Shown here one piece after another: positions 1 to 13,030 of a stretch of 64,000 nt of DNA. Made by a program: the position numbers and the translations under genes. The notes under the pieces are model-generated. The model worked only from the letters and a program-made list of their open reading frames with translations, was not told the DNA's origin and did no database searches. Source of the DNA: Geosiphon pyriformis (lineage: Eukaryota; Glomeromycota; Glomeromycetes; Archaeosporales; Geosiphonaceae). The stretch is taken from contig JAAOMT010000617.1 of the NCBI GenBank assembly GCA_016748015.1, forward strand, positions 289,925 to 353,924. The letters run 5' to 3'. How positions within the stretch are numbered: position 1 is the stretch's first letter; each line of letters begins with the position of its first letter.

Positions 1-42
1 CAAAAAGCACATTTGATATCACTTTTAGGGAGAATTTTTTAC

Positions 43-1298
43 TCATGCTAAGTAATCTTCTTCAAAGAACTTGACAATATTTTGTGTAGTCTCGCGATCT
101 AACGAACAGTCTAGCAACTGTGGTTCTGTTGCGGCTGAGATATTGTAGATCGTCTGAAGTCCTTCTTGAAGAACATAACAATCTAAAAGATTTTTTAACG
201 AAGCATTGAAAGTTTATTATAACAGTAACAAAATAACTTGCAAGCTGAAACTTTCGTTACCGTGTAGCTTGAGTTTTTCAGTACCGGCTGACATTTGCGA
301 GACGAGATGAACCCATTTGTTTCTATTAGTCAAATTGGTTGTATCATTATCACTTTGTTTTTGCCACTTTTGGGAAATTAAAGCTCATGTTTGGATATTA
401 CTATTCTCATTTGATTCGAAATTGTTCCTTTGAATGTATAAATTAAAATTTTCCTTACTTTTGCAAGATTTTCTTGAATGATCGGCTGTGTATCGGGGTG
501 AAGTGCGTTGGAAACTTTTCCAGTAAAATTTATTATTTCTTGAGAATTATGGACAGGAATAGTTGTAATAGTTGTAGATGACGCGAGTAACCTAGAATTT
601 ATTTAAAATACTGTATATTAAAACAATCCAAAAATGTTATTATTACATTTTTGACCTTCGCCAAGACTTGCCGTCCTTGAATTTCATACAAAGGCTGAGC
701 ATTTCCCGATATTAGATATAGTAATAAGTAGACTTTAGAATATCGTTGATTTGAAAGTTGAATTCTTTAAAATAAAAATAGAAAAATATTAGCATCACAA
801 TCCTTTATCCTTTAACTTTCTAATCAAAATCAAATTAAAAAAAAAAAAGATTTCATTTCAACGGTGAATATTCTGAACTTTACCTCTTAACACACTGACG
901 AATTAGTTCTTGCTTCTGTCCATCTAAAGTTAATAACTCCCAATTTTTACTAGTGAGGCATAGAAAGGTAATATTGGATTTCGTGAAAGTAATATCCTAT
1001 TCAAATAGATTTACAAATTAGTATTCAAAAATGATTGAGAAACTTAATGCCCATAGAAAAAATACCCCGGGAGTCGCCTGTGTGCTTTCCACATCTAAAG
1101 AAAGCACACGAAATAATCGGTTTTAAGAAAAATCGGAAAGATGAGAAAATTTTTTTACCAGATCTTTAACTTGACAAAAAAATTATGGAAAATTTTCTCA
1201 CATCTAACACGCCATTCTTCTTTTTTCATATCCTCAGCGATACGTTTCCATTCATCAGCCAAATTCTTATTGAATAAAACAACTGGTTGTTGAGACAT
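43..1298 (-). CDS. unrecognised seven-exon protein-coding gene
   Basis: I do not recognise this protein. Reading the minus strand, an ATG at 1298 opens an exon starting MSQQPVVLFNKNLADEWKR. Further exons can be chained through GT-AG introns: 1202-1298, 1066-1094, 884-996, 656-764, 459-591, 261-366 and 43-182, ending ..VKFFEEDYLA then TGA at 43-45. The donors are GTGAGA, GTATTT, GTAAAG, GTCAAA, GTAAGG and GTAACG. The intron before 996 holds a TACTAAT branch-point match. All joins keep frame except 656/591, which is off by one base, so one boundary there is wrong or the gene is damaged. The product is about 250 residues, mostly hydrophilic, with no signal peptide, membrane segment or motif I can name. 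Codon use is normal for the host and not TE-like. It lies downstream of the kinase gene on the same strand. Confidence 0.55.
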
Positions 1299-1847
1299 GA
1301 AAACTAACAAAGAAAAAACTTTTAAATTTAATGAAAGAAAACCTCCAATTTAAAATTCAAGGCAAAATTGTGGAAGATGCATTATTTGATCAGGATCATT
1401 CTGCATAATTAGATCACATTTGCTTAGCTTGAGTTTTAGGTTGCTTCACCGGTTGAGAAATTGAAGATATATACATCCAGCTTCTAAGTAGTAAAGATTG
1501 TTCCCAAAATTATTTTTTAAAATTTTAATTTTAATTTCAATATTAATATTACAAGTACTATATTTCAAATAATAAAAATATATTTATGTTACATATTTTT
1601 AAATTTTCTAAAACAGATAAGAATTAAAAATAATATATATTTTTAAAATATTAATCTTTTATGAGTTCAATCTAAAGATCATGTAATTTAAAATATATAA
1701 TATGAGTGAATTATATCCATTAAAAGTTTTCTAAATGTAAAATTTCTAAGTTATGGAAGGTAAATAAGTTCTATTTCGAAAGTATTTGAAAAAATAAGAA
1801 AGTTTAGCATATCAAATTAAAGAATTAATCAATATAAAATTTAATAA
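1299..1847. other. intergenic stretch, possible last kinase exon
   Basis: AT-rich spacer between two same-strand genes. The kinase frame ends ..DFSKG at a TAG that is also part of a GTTAGT donor-like site (1847-1852). A short minus-strand exon after a TTAG acceptor near 1489 (reading EAGCIYLQFLNR or SWMYISSISQPV depending on phase) could replace the terminal residues. Nothing else is visible. Confidence 0.3.
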
Positions 1848-3314
1848 CTAACCTTTAGAAAAATCAATCATTTGCAAAGTTAAAACACGACTTGTATAAA
1901 CTGCTCCCGGATGGATGCTCGTTGTCGTTGGATCATTTTTTATCGATTCGTTCTTCGATATTTCTTTTACATATTCATCTGATTCTAAAAACTGTACTAC
2001 TTCAGGACTCTTAGTTTTAGGTTCTTCACCTGTAGACTCCTCATCTGTAAAGTTCTTATTTCTAGGCTTTTCATATATCTGGTAAAGTTCTTCCAACTTC
2101 TCGTAAACCTCATGAGCAGTAGGACGACTCAATGGATTAGCATCCCAACACTTTTCAATTATTTCGGCAATATAAGATGGAATGAGAGGGGAAGTGATTT
2201 CAGGTCTAGCACCATTTAAAATAGCCATCACGAGAAGATGATCATGGGAACGATCATAAAAGGGAGGCTTTCCTGTTGCTAATTGCCATAATAACATGGC
2301 AAAACTATAAATATCACCAGCCATTGTAAACTTTTCTCCTCTTAAAACTTCTGGTGGAATGTATGGAACTACTCCATAGATTTCTTTTTTCTTCTCCGTT
2401 GCTTTTTCTGTTGTTGGGAGGTTGTTTGTAGGTTGACATAATCCAAGATCTCCAATCCTTAACAAACTTTTTTGATGTTGTAAGATGTTGCCTGAGTGAA
2501 GGTTATGATGAATCATACCAGAAGAATGAATATTATCAAGTCCAGAAATTAAATTTCGCGCGATACTTAATTTATCTTCCCAACTCGTAGAATGAAAATT
2601 CGTTGATAAATAGTTTCGTATATTCCCATCTTTGGCAAAATCCATCACAATTCCATATTCGAGTGTTTCAGCGTTTTTTGTAATTCCGTATATTTTAGAG
2701 ATATAGTATAGATAATTACCGTTGTTATTCATAAACATAGTTCTTTGAGTATATAACTATCAAAAATGAAAAATAAATAAATAAATAGATAATATAAATA
2801 AGTAAATAAATAAATAAATAATAGCTAAATAAGAATTAAATAATAAAAATAATTTGATTACCTCTTTAAGCACTTCTTCACTATTCTTCATAAATTTTAT
2901 TGCTACTTCCATCCCTTCTTCATTCCTTTTATATCTTTCATATTCCATTTCACCATGATGCTTTAGGCTAGATAGATCAATCTTTCCATCAATCCATGTT
3001 GCTTTATAAATTACACTGAACCCTCCTCTAGCAATTTCGTTGATATTCGATAAACGCTCCCATGGAATCCATTCATAATAATTTAAAATACCAGAATAAT
3101 GATTTTTAGCAGGTGGATAATAGATTGGATTCTTAATTATTTTATCAACTACTTTATTGCCACTTGATAAGTCCCGGTAAAGTTTTTCAAAAAATATAAA
3201 CCAGCATGCTCTACAATAATTATTTTTATCGTATTGAATGCTCTCTTGACAGAAAGAACACAGGTTACAATCATGAACTTCTGGGCGAGTTTTTTTAATT
3301 TCAACGTTTTCCAT
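1848..3314 (-). CDS. protein kinase-like protein, probable pseudokinase (HRD changed to HHN)
   Basis: Two-exon kinase-fold gene. Exon 1 (2862-3314) begins MENVEIKK. It has a Cys-rich leader (CNLCSFC, later CRAC), then EWIPWERLSNINEIARGGFS, i.e. the glycine-rich loop, and the VAIKFM lysine. The 105-base intron (2757-2861, GTAATC..GATAG) is full of AATA repeats. Exon 2 continues with ISKIYGITKN and a catalytic loop MIHHNLHSGNIL where active family members have HRDLHSGNIL: HHN lies at 2502-2510, so both the Arg and the catalytic Asp are missing. The DLG magnesium motif, PPEVL (APE equivalent), GDIYSFAMLLW and the C-lobe CWDANPLSRPT are present. I chose the ATG at 3314; the frame is open to 3467 but upstream residues look untranslated. 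The layout matches Glomeromycotina kinase expansions. It probably acts as a binding or scaffold protein, unless the two changes are recent damage. Confidence 0.85.
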
Positions 3315-4390
3315 GGTGTGGATAAAGGACAAAGGATAAGTGCGAATAAATGTGAATAGGGTATTATTCGAAGAGGCTTTTTTATAAGCTTTTATTAATA
3401 CTACGTTTGGAAAGCAGTATTTTATTGTTTTTCTATGTTCACATAGTTTGACATGTGAATCAATCAAATCATCGACCCTTTAACCTTAAATAGTTATAGT
3501 GCATAAAGACGCCAAACAAGTTTTCTATTGTTACCTAAACGAGTAGTTTTGGGCTTTGTAGGCTTCGTGTGAACCATGAGAAATACCATATGATTCAATC
3601 ATAAGCTATTGCCTACTAAACGAGAGCTTTTTAAACATGTTAGTTAACATTTATTATATAACCTATCACTTCCATATTAATCACTGGAAACACTTTTACC
3701 AATAAATGAACAGGTGAACTTAAAGGATCTATTTTTTTAACATAAAATATTTTAAGGTTATGCTTTAATAATAGATATCTTTATTAAATGTTTATTTCTC
3801 CGTTATTTTAGTTTGCCTAACACTAAACAAAAAGGTTTTATTAATGACTGCTTTTCATTTTTTATTTTGTTAACTTTCAATTTCTTTTAAACTATTTAAC
3901 TTTCAGATTATTAATTATTCGATTAAAGCATCCTAAAAGAATTTTTCTTTTGGGAATGCCTAAAAATTTTTAATAAACGAACTAATTAAAGAATATCAAA
4001 TAAGGGTGGTTTGAATTTCAAATTGGTTAAGCTAAGATAAATCAATAACTCTAAATAGCAAAATGATTTCCACAACTGCTATAATCAATAAATTCAGTGC
4101 TAATATACAATAAATTTTGAAAAAAAAGTTTAATGTTTCAATTAAAAATTTTAAATTTGTAGATTTTCTTTTATTTCAAAAAATAATCAAACATTATAAT
4201 TAGAAAATTAATTTTTGGAATTTAAAACACTTGATTATACATATAAGTTAAAATAATTCAATATTTCTTGATTAAAAATAAGATCTTCAAAACATGTTAT
4301 AAAATAAAATATATGTAATTAAATGTTTGATTTAATTAATTCATAGTTTTCATAGACTGATTCTTTATAAATTTTGTATAAAAAGCTTTT
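3315..4390. other. intergenic, upstream of kinase gene
   Basis: Holds the presumed promoter side of the kinase gene. The kinase frame stays open to 3467 but without kinase-like residues. Beyond that there is only AT-rich sequence with no coding, RNA or repeat signal I can support. Confidence 0.4.
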
Positions 4391-4920
4391 AAGTTTCCAA
4401 CGTCTCAAAAGAATATTAAAATAGTGGAAGTAACTACTGCAATGCTTGCCGTTTTATATTTTTTGAAAAACCTTACCGGGGCCTTTTCAAGCGGCAATAA
4501 AATAGTTGATGAAATGATTAAGAATCTAATCTAAATTCCACCTACTAAACATTCTTCCATTATCATGAATCGATTTCATGAAAACGTTTGTAAAATATCA
4601 ACAAAATTGGTGAGAAAGGTTTCAGTACAATTTATAAAGCAAGAAGTTGAATGAGCTTTGAAAGATGTATCTGTGGTGTAAATTACTAGTTGAAGAGACT
4701 AAAACTGAAATAGAATAGTTTTTAAAATCAGAGAAATACATAAAAAGAACGACTCGATAAAAAATAATTCAACTAAAACGATAAAAAAAACTTCAAGCAT
4801 TGATCTAGGAGCAGTTTATATAAGTCATCTTTTAACTTCGCAAATAATTGATTTTTCTAAAGGTCAGTTAATCTGATTTATAAGTGATAAACTTTTAAAT
4901 TGATTAATTCTTTGATTTAA
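4391..4920 (+). pseudogene. kinase paralogue relic with the catalytic core deleted
   Basis: Plus-strand reading shows YCNACRFIFFEKPYR, then SGNKIVDEMIKN and a remnant of the glycine loop (EKGFSTIYKA), matching exon 1 of the kinase gene at 2862-3314. The next recognisable part is AVYISHLLTSQIIDFSKG, matching the last residues of the neighbouring kinase (..AVYTSRVLTLQMIDFSKG). Everything between, including HRD, DFG and APE, is gone. Stops and frame changes are scattered. Similarity runs past the stop into the flank (ATTGATTAATTCTTT shared with 1800-1830), so this is a genomic duplicate rather than a processed copy. It is in the opposite orientation to the kinase gene. Confidence 0.7.
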
Positions 4921-5081
4921 TTATTATATATTAAAATTTTGCCTTAAATTATATTAGTTATAATGTTTATTAAATTTATTTCAAAATTTTAAAATATGTA
5001 TACTTTATTAATTTATTATAAATAGTATTTTCTCTCATATAAAATATTGCCCAAATGTAAATCATATGAGCTATACCAAAT

Positions 5082-5262
5082 CTTTCTTTTGCAATTTCGT
5101 TGATATTTGACAAACGCTCCTATGGACCCAAGAATAATAAAAAACTTCTTATTGATTTTATTATTAGGTAGAATATAGAGTAGGTTCTAAATTATTTAAT
5201 TGTTTCATATTTTGTGAGCTATTACAATCCAGGAATTCTCAAAAAATTTTACAAAATAAAAA
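5082..5262 (-). pseudogene. second kinase exon 1 fragment
   Basis: Nucleotide similarity to 3028-3200 of the kinase gene: the GCAATTTCGTTGATATT segment, the ACGCTCCTATGGA segment and the final TCTCAAAAAATTTTACAAA match exon 1 codons for NEIA, ERL and the FFEKLYR region. It is broken by stops and indels and limited to about 180 bases. It lies in the opposite orientation to the relic at 4391-4920, so it is a separate copy or an inverted duplicate. Confidence 0.55.
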
Positions 5263-5814
5263 TTTAATGTTAACTTGATTAAAATTGATAAATTCAGGCT
5301 ATCTTTTGTATAAATTTAAAAAGTAACATTTCATATAAAAGATTATTTTGAAGTTGAATAATTAAAAATAAAAATAAAAAAGAAGTCATTAAATGAATTC
5401 ATTTAAAAGTTTTTTCAAAGATGTTTTAAGTCTAAGATGAAAACAAACTAATCAATTTCAAAGCTATTAAATTATAATGTAATAAAATAGAATTCAAAAA
5501 AATAATTGGGTTTTTATTAATTATTGTGTATTCAAAATAAAAAATATATTATTAAATGTTGTAATTAATTTTAAGCTATTAATTATTCTAGCTAAAATAC
5601 TGTTACCAGTTGAATTTGAATTAAAATTAGCATAAAATTATCTTTCTAATTCTTATTATTAATTAGTATTAATTATTTAATTTAAAATTGGGTTTTAAAA
5701 TTTAAAATTTAAAATTACTAAATACTAATCTTTGGCTTATGAAATTAACAAAGTTTGAAGTTTAATAATAATTGTCTCAATAATAATAATTATTTTATTA
5801 AGAAATTTATTATT
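5263..5814. other. AT-rich spacer
   Basis: No gene, RNA or repeat that I can support; only A/T runs and short ATT microsatellite-like tracts near 5770-5825. Confidence 0.4.
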
Positions 5815-5960
5815 ATTATTAACTAATGAGTGAAGCCCAATTACTATCTACTATGGTACAATAAGATATATGTTATAATATAAATATGGCTTATGTACTT
5901 TCTTTATATGACTAACCACTTGGCCGATTAAGACATTTAGTGCAATTGAAACATCTCTCA
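5815..5960 (-). mobile_element. LINE 3' end fragment
   Basis: Aligns by eye to the 3' UTR of the large LINE at 52010-52145. Shared landmarks in the same order are ATGAGTG, an AAATATGGCTTATGT segment, TTATATGAC, and CACTTGGCCGATTAAG (CACTCGGCCCAATTAAG in the LINE). It is a severely 5'-truncated insertion, as is usual for LINEs, and it has lost the stem-loop pairing found in younger copies. Confidence 0.6.
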
Positions 5961-7419
5961 TTAAATCTGAAAAAGTTATATTTTTAAAATAATATCTCAA
6001 AATTTTAAAAATTTAATTAATAACTTTAAATTTATCTAAAATGTTTTTTTATTAAAATTTATGTAATATTAAATAAATTTTAGTATTATTAAATTTGGTA
6101 AATTTCTTTAAAATTAATGTAAATTTTACTTAAACTGTTTAATATTTATTTAAACTTTACTTGAACTGCTTAAAATTTATCTGAATTATTTGAATTTTAC
6201 TATAAACTACCAATCTTAATAAATAAAAATAATTCTTTAATGTTTTGAATTTTAATTTTTAATTAATAACAATAATTTTAGCAGTATAAAGTTTTTGATT
6301 AATAAAGTTTTATTCTTAAGATATAATTAATATTAATCAAAAAATGTATTGTTTAAATTTAAAAAAAACCTAAAAAGTTTTATACATTTTGGCAAATACT
6401 TTTTGAAAACTTTGAATAAGCAATCACAATTATAGTCTATTTTTAAAAATTTATAATAATATATTTTTATATACAATTTGTCTAATTTTTTAATATTATT
6501 AAAAATTAATTATTATACATAAAAACAGTCATATCAACTAAAATATATTAAGCTTATCTATATTAAATTAATCAAAAAATTGCTTTCGGGTTTTTAAAAT
6601 ATCTGATAACAAGTCTATTAAGAAATATTTAAATAAAAAAAATCATTAAAAATCCAAAAAAATAGCCAAAAAATGAATATTTTTAAATGCTTATTAAGAA
6701 CTAAAAAAAACCAAAAATATTAAAAATAAATTACTTATTTTATATAAAAATAATTTTATATTATTTTAATATATAAAATTTTTTTATTTAAGTTTTATTT
6801 AATAATGTATATCTATAATAATACTTATATAAATATACTTATTTTTATAATTAAGATTTCTTTTAAATTATATTATAAGTTATAAACATCTAATATACTA
6901 TAAAAATATTGTAGATACTAAGATATAAACAATTTATAAATATTTAATATAAGATAAAAATGTTAATATCTTTAAAATAACACTTTTTTTTGATATTTAT
7001 TTGGAGTTAACATCTATTTTATAAAGTATATAAGAATATATCTGTTTTTAACAGCCATAATAATGTGTTTTTATAAATTATTATTTCTTTTTTTACTAAT
7101 TTAGTTGTTTAAAACTTTTAAATCATAAAAAAATTGTGATTTATTCTTTATAATAGTCTTTAAATATGTCTTAAGCTGTTTTATTATATTTTTTATAACA
7201 GTATTAATAGTTATTAATACTGGTTTCTTTTGTTTTTTTACTAATATATATATTTTTTGGCCAGTAATCTATTATTATTTTTCTTAATAACTTTTTTAAC
7301 AAATCTTTAAAAATTTTTATAACTATATAAAACTTTCTGATTATTTATTAAATCTTTTAAAAAACACAATAATATAATATTTTTTAATCTTAAAATAATA
7401 CTAAAAGTTTTTTCATTAT
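5961..7419. other. AT-rich desert
   Basis: About 1.4 kb of very AT-rich sequence with no reading frame, RNA or repeat match I can support. Composition is like the decayed element copies further on, so it may be element sequence decayed beyond recognition. Confidence 0.4.
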
Positions 7420-8862
7420 TATTAGCCAAAATTTAAAATATTATTTAATATAAAATTATCTTTATAATTCTTATTATCAATTAGCATATCTTATAGTTTC
7501 AATTTATTACTTATTATTTTATCAAATTATTCGAATTAATATTTAATTAATAACTCAATTTGTATAAAATACAAATATAATCAAATTATACAATATATCG
7601 AACCATATAATATTTAAAATTTGCCAAAATATTTAATAGTTTATCAAAATAATCCATAAATTTACAGAAATAACTTGTAATTCAACAAAATATATCTTTA
7701 GTTTGCTAAAATATTAGAAAAAAAAAAGTGTTAAATTATAGAATAGTATTATAACAAATTATATAAAAAAAAAGCTTTTTTTTTTAAGAAAATATATTTT
7801 GTACAAAATATTTTAGCTAGAATCATATTTCTTATAAATTAATTTCAATAAAAACTCATTTTGAAAAACATAAAATTCTTAATTATTATTGTTTAAAATT
7901 ATCTATTTTATACTAACAGTTTGAAATTAATTAACTATTAATTTTAGTAATTATTAGTAACTTTTTTAACTTATTTTCTTATTTTTTTTTATTATAAGCC
8001 CAATAGCATATATAATTCAAAGTATAAAAAATACTTTGAAAAAAAATTAGCTTATTAAAAGTTTACTAATTTTTATTAATAATAAAATTAACAGCAAAAC
8101 AGTATTAATAATATCAAAAAAAAAGTAAAAAAACCTTAGTAATATTTAGTGTTCTTCTAAAAATAACACAGCAATAATTAAATTAAAATAGTGATTGTAT
8201 TTAACATAAAAACTTTAAAGTATTATTAGTTAATTTACATCTACTACAAATAACAATTTGAAAATTTAAAATAAAATTACAGCTTTTAAAAAAACTTTTT
8301 TTAATACATTAAAAATTAAATTAATAACTATTTTTTTGGAAATTACAATATTACAAAAGTCCAAAAAAAATCTTCTTAAAAACTTAATTTACTATTTAAA
8401 TGAAGATCCAAAAGCTATTAATACTAATACTTATATTATTTACTTTAAAAAACTTAACTATAATATCATCAAGTTTTGTAAAAAAAATATTCTGTTGATT
8501 TATAATTTGTTTTTAAATTTGAATTAAAACTAGAAACAAGCAGCAAAGACAAACAAAAAAACACCAAATTTGTTTACATAACTTCTGATACATTAAAAAC
8601 AATATTTAAACAATTATATACATTTAAACAAAGAACCAATACTAAACTATTACTTTTAATCACATTTTTTTTTAGCTTTACTTGCTCAAACACAAATGCT
8701 AAACTTATTTTTTAACCAATTTTTAAGACCAGAAGACTTTATTAAAAGCTTTATTTAACAGTCAGAATTAATTTATACTAGTATTAACCTTTTTAATTAT
8801 TTAGCAAAAAACCAAAATAAACATTCAAAAACATTAGCCAATGAAAAAAATATTTCTGAGTC

Positions 8863-8904
<42 letters not shown>

Positions 8905-11900
8905 ATAAATAATTAAGAAAACAAAAAAATAGCCACTGTTTATATTGCAAAAATTTCCAATTTTTCTGAAAAAAATACTGAAACCAGTTTTCAAAAATAG
9001 CTTAACCAAATTACTAAAGCAGAAGATATAAACAGATAGAATACAATAAAAATATTAAAAGCAATTTCTTGCTTTCTTAAAAAAACTGCAAGTAAATAGT
9101 TTAAAACCTTGGTCAATATTTTAATTACTTTTTAAAACCACTTTTAAAATATTAAACAAAAATTATCAAAATTAATTATAACTTATATTAGGAATTTCAA
9201 CAAACTTTTCAAAAAAATTTAACAACTAGAAACAAATACTTATTATTCTAAACTTAAATTTTAGATCAATTTATTACTGGTTTAAAAAATTAATTAATTT
9301 AAAAATCTTAGCCTAATTATTATTAATCTGTTTTATTATAACAACAGTATTATCAACTATTATTAGTTTAAAGTTATTAATTATTAACAAAAAATTGGTT
9401 TAACTTAATTAATTTATATCATAAAACTGTTTTCAGTTAAACAACAACAAATTTGGTTCCAATAATTAATTAATATTTTGTAATAATTATCAATAGTTAT
9501 TTAAATACTTTTATATACAATTCAGTTATTTTATTATACCTGAAAACCAAAATTTTTATTATATTAAACTCTTAAAAAATAAAACTATAGCACAACAACA
9601 AATTTTTTTTTTAACAATATTATAATTTTACTAGTAAAAATAACCAAAAATACAAATATTTTAAACATATTTTTATTTAAATTTAAAGTCAATAAATTAT
9701 TTTTTCTACTTAATAATGCTATTACTTTAGAACAAAAAGCCACTACAATAATATATATTAAAGCAAAAGTTAAAAAAAAATCAATTTGATTGATTCTAAA
9801 AAATAAATTTGTCAAAAACATTATTATTTATCAACTAATATAATAATTAAAAAAAAATATTGACCAATTGGCTTAAACAATGATTATTATTGCTAATAGT
9901 ATAAAAAAGACATCTGTAGAAAAAGTTGACAATTTTTTTTTTATAATTAATAAAATTACTATTTTAGTTAAAATTCTTATTATAAATGTACTTTAATATT
10001 AAGCTTTTATCAGAAATAATTGGCTTTGAGAAGCCAATACAAGTTTAATTTAAAAAACCCAAAAATTAAAAATTTTATATCAAAAAAATATATTAAAGTA
10101 TTTGTTATTTATAATATTTTTAATATATAATTTGAAAAAGTCTCAGTTTTCGAATTTAAAAAAAGACCAATTAGCAAAACTTATATGGCTCTTAATTTTT
10201 GGTTTGATTGGAGTAAAAAAACAGAACAATTATTTAAAACATTTATACTACAATTAATATTATTATAATTTAAAGATACTAATCAACAATCTATATTAAT
10301 AAATAAATAAATCAATAATTAATATATTTTTTATTCTAAACTTTAACTTAGAAAACAACCAGTTTATATTTTACTCAAATATAAAAATTGTAATAAAAAG
10401 CTTTTATCTATAAAAATCTATATTGTAAAATTTGTTACAAAAAATAATTTAATAATTTTAAATAAAATAAAAAATAAGACAATACACTTTGTTTTACATA
10501 TAAAAAACTATTACTTTAAGAATACAACTAAATTAATATTGTAATAAAAAGAAAATTTTGTGACCAAATTTGTTAATATGCTCTTTTTATTTTTTAAAAA
10601 GTAAAAAAAATAACATTATTTACAGTAATTTATAATAATACTGTTAACAAACTCTATTACTACTTATATAATACTAAGATAATTTACAAACTAACTATAG
10701 TTCTTATTAATAAAAGAACTTAAAAAGACACTTACCAAATAAAAAAAATAAAAAAAATTAAATATATTATAAAATTAGCTAGATTTAACTATAAAAATAA
10801 AGTTGAACTTTACTATTTAAATTTCAATTATGTTTATTTTTCTAAAAAAACCCAAATTTAATAATTAAAGCAAATAAATATTCAATTATGTAAAAAATAC
10901 ATTATGTTTTATAATAATATGTAATGTTCTGAATATTTTGTTTTTAGCATATTATTATTTACTAAAAATAACCAAGAATAAATTAAATTTAGAACACAAA
11001 AAAAACAGCCAAAAATTTCAACAATTTTAATCTATCTTATTAAAAACCAATTTGCTTTACCACTTAAATATTTTAATAATAATAAACAAAGAATTAAATC
11101 AAAAAAAGCTTATAAAACTGATGCAAAATTTAATTTTTATTTTAAAACCAAAATTATTTACAAAAATTAATCTCAAAATTGCTTTCAAAATTCTATTAGA
11201 AGCAATAGTACAAATTGCTTTTTAATTATTATTGTCAAGCAAAAAAATCAATATTAAAGAAAAAATTATTAATACAAGATATATAAGAAATATTACAATA
11301 ATGTTTTAAAATAAAACTAAAAAGTTATTTAAAATTAAACATATTAAAAAAATTGTTTAAGCTATTTATCTATTCTTAATTAATATTTCAGGTTTTTAAT
11401 TTGTTAAAAATCAAGAAAAACTTGACAAAAGCAAAAAAGAAATTCAAGAATTTGAATTAACTAAATAATTTATAGTTTTAGTAAATATAACTTTTAATAT
11501 ATAAAATAAATTTTATTAGATTTTTAGATTACCAAAAACAATTATTATTTTATCTTTTAGAGAAATTTATAAAGCATATATATGTCCAATATTTATTATT
11601 AATTAACAAATTTTTGAATTCAACAAAATATTTACAAAAAATATGAAATTTTAATTTCTAATATTTATTTACCAGAAGAAATTATAGAATTCAATATTAT
11701 ATTTTACAATTTTAATAACCATCTTATTACATTAGATAATTATTTAGAAATTAAATTTATTTACAATAACATTTTTTAGCAAGAGTTATTCTAAATAGTT
11801 TCAAATTTTACAAAAATAATTGAATATTTTTTTTCAAAATTCAACTTAACTTTTATTATTAAGAAATTATTTCAAATCAACATAAAACAATTAAAATCAC

Positions 11901-13030
11901 AACAACAAAACCAATTTAAACAACTAATTATTAAAAATGCAAACATATTTGCAAAAAGCAATAATAATTTAGAAAAAAACTAATCTAGTTTAGCATTAAA
12001 TTTATACTGGGAATACAAAACTAAAACACTAACAAGTCTACCAAGTCTTATTTAAAAGTCATTAATTTATCTAAAAAAAAGTCCAATACATGCTTAACAA
12101 TAAACTTATTCAATTATTAATAAGTTTTTAAACTTTATTAGTAGTTTTTATTAAAAAAAAAAGAGAAAAATCCATTTTTGTGTTGACTATTACCAATTAA
12201 ATAGTATTACAATTAAAGATGTTTATTTTTTATCTTAAATTAATAGTATATTAGATGTTCTTAACAAGTCAAATACTTCTTAATCTTAAATCTAAAAAAT
12301 AAATATTAACAAGTTGCTATAAATCTCAAAGACTACTCAAAAACAGCTTTTATTATTCAAAAAAAAATTATAAGTCCAATATAATGTTTTTTAGATTATG
12401 CAATATATTAACAATATTTTAGAAACTATGAATATTGTTTATGTTAAAGTTTTTTGAAAGTCAATAATTGTCTACTTAAATAATACTGATATTTATTTGT
12501 AAAAAGTTTTTTAACAATTATAAAAAGCAAAATTAAAATTAAATATCGAAAAATATTATTTTGAAAAAACCAACTTGGTTTTTCTAAATTACATTGTTAA
12601 TAAAAAAGAAGTCAAATCTAATTCAAAAAAATAAGTATTGTTAAAAATTTCAAAGTTTTTTAAAATATTACTGAATTAAAAAAATTTACAAAATTAGTAT
12701 TTTATTATTAAAAATTCATCAAAAGATTTACCAAATTACTGAATTATCTAATCAACAAAAATATTAAATATAAATAAACTTTAAAACAACAAAAAATCTT
12801 CAATATTTTTTAAAAAAAACTAATAATAGCTTTAATTTTAGCTTATTTCAACTTCAATAAAAGATTTTAACTAGTTATAAATACTTTATATATAGTTTTT
12901 AATACCATTTTATTTTAGCTAAATAAAAATAAAAATGAGCAAATAATTGCTTATGCCAGCAAAAAATTAAAGTTAGCAAAAAAAAATTATTTTGTTACTA
13001 AATTAAAAACAGTAATAATAATTTGAATTC
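7420..13030 (+). mobile_element. relic gypsy element A2 (family A), 5' LTR to RNase H
   Basis: A heavily decayed copy of element A (30702-41607). Its LTR (7420-8144, begins TATTAGCC, ends TTAGTAATA) aligns along most of the 990-base family A LTR, including the TATA region near 7760, but is about 260 bases shorter. After it comes TTTAGTGTTCTTC, the decayed primer-binding region. Gag starts near 8300 (LTIFLEITILQKSKK region matches A gag). The dUTPase region is near 11100-11330, RT near 12100-12700, and the RNase H segment EQIIAYASKKLKLAKKNY near 12935. The copy stops abruptly at 13030, where the LTR of element D starts. Nearly every difference from A is towards A or T. A run of about 40 A at 8865-8901 lies in gag. 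Confidence 0.8.

Noticed and set aside
3315-3467. Upstream in-frame ATG (3467) as the kinase start
   Set aside because: The extra 51 residues are unlike the family, which starts shortly before the Cys-rich leader. I prefer the ATG at 3314.
8865-8901. A long poly(A) run as a LINE or retrogene tail
   Set aside because: It lies inside the gag region of relic A2 with gag similarity on both sides, so it is an expanded Lys/A-rich tract, not a tail.
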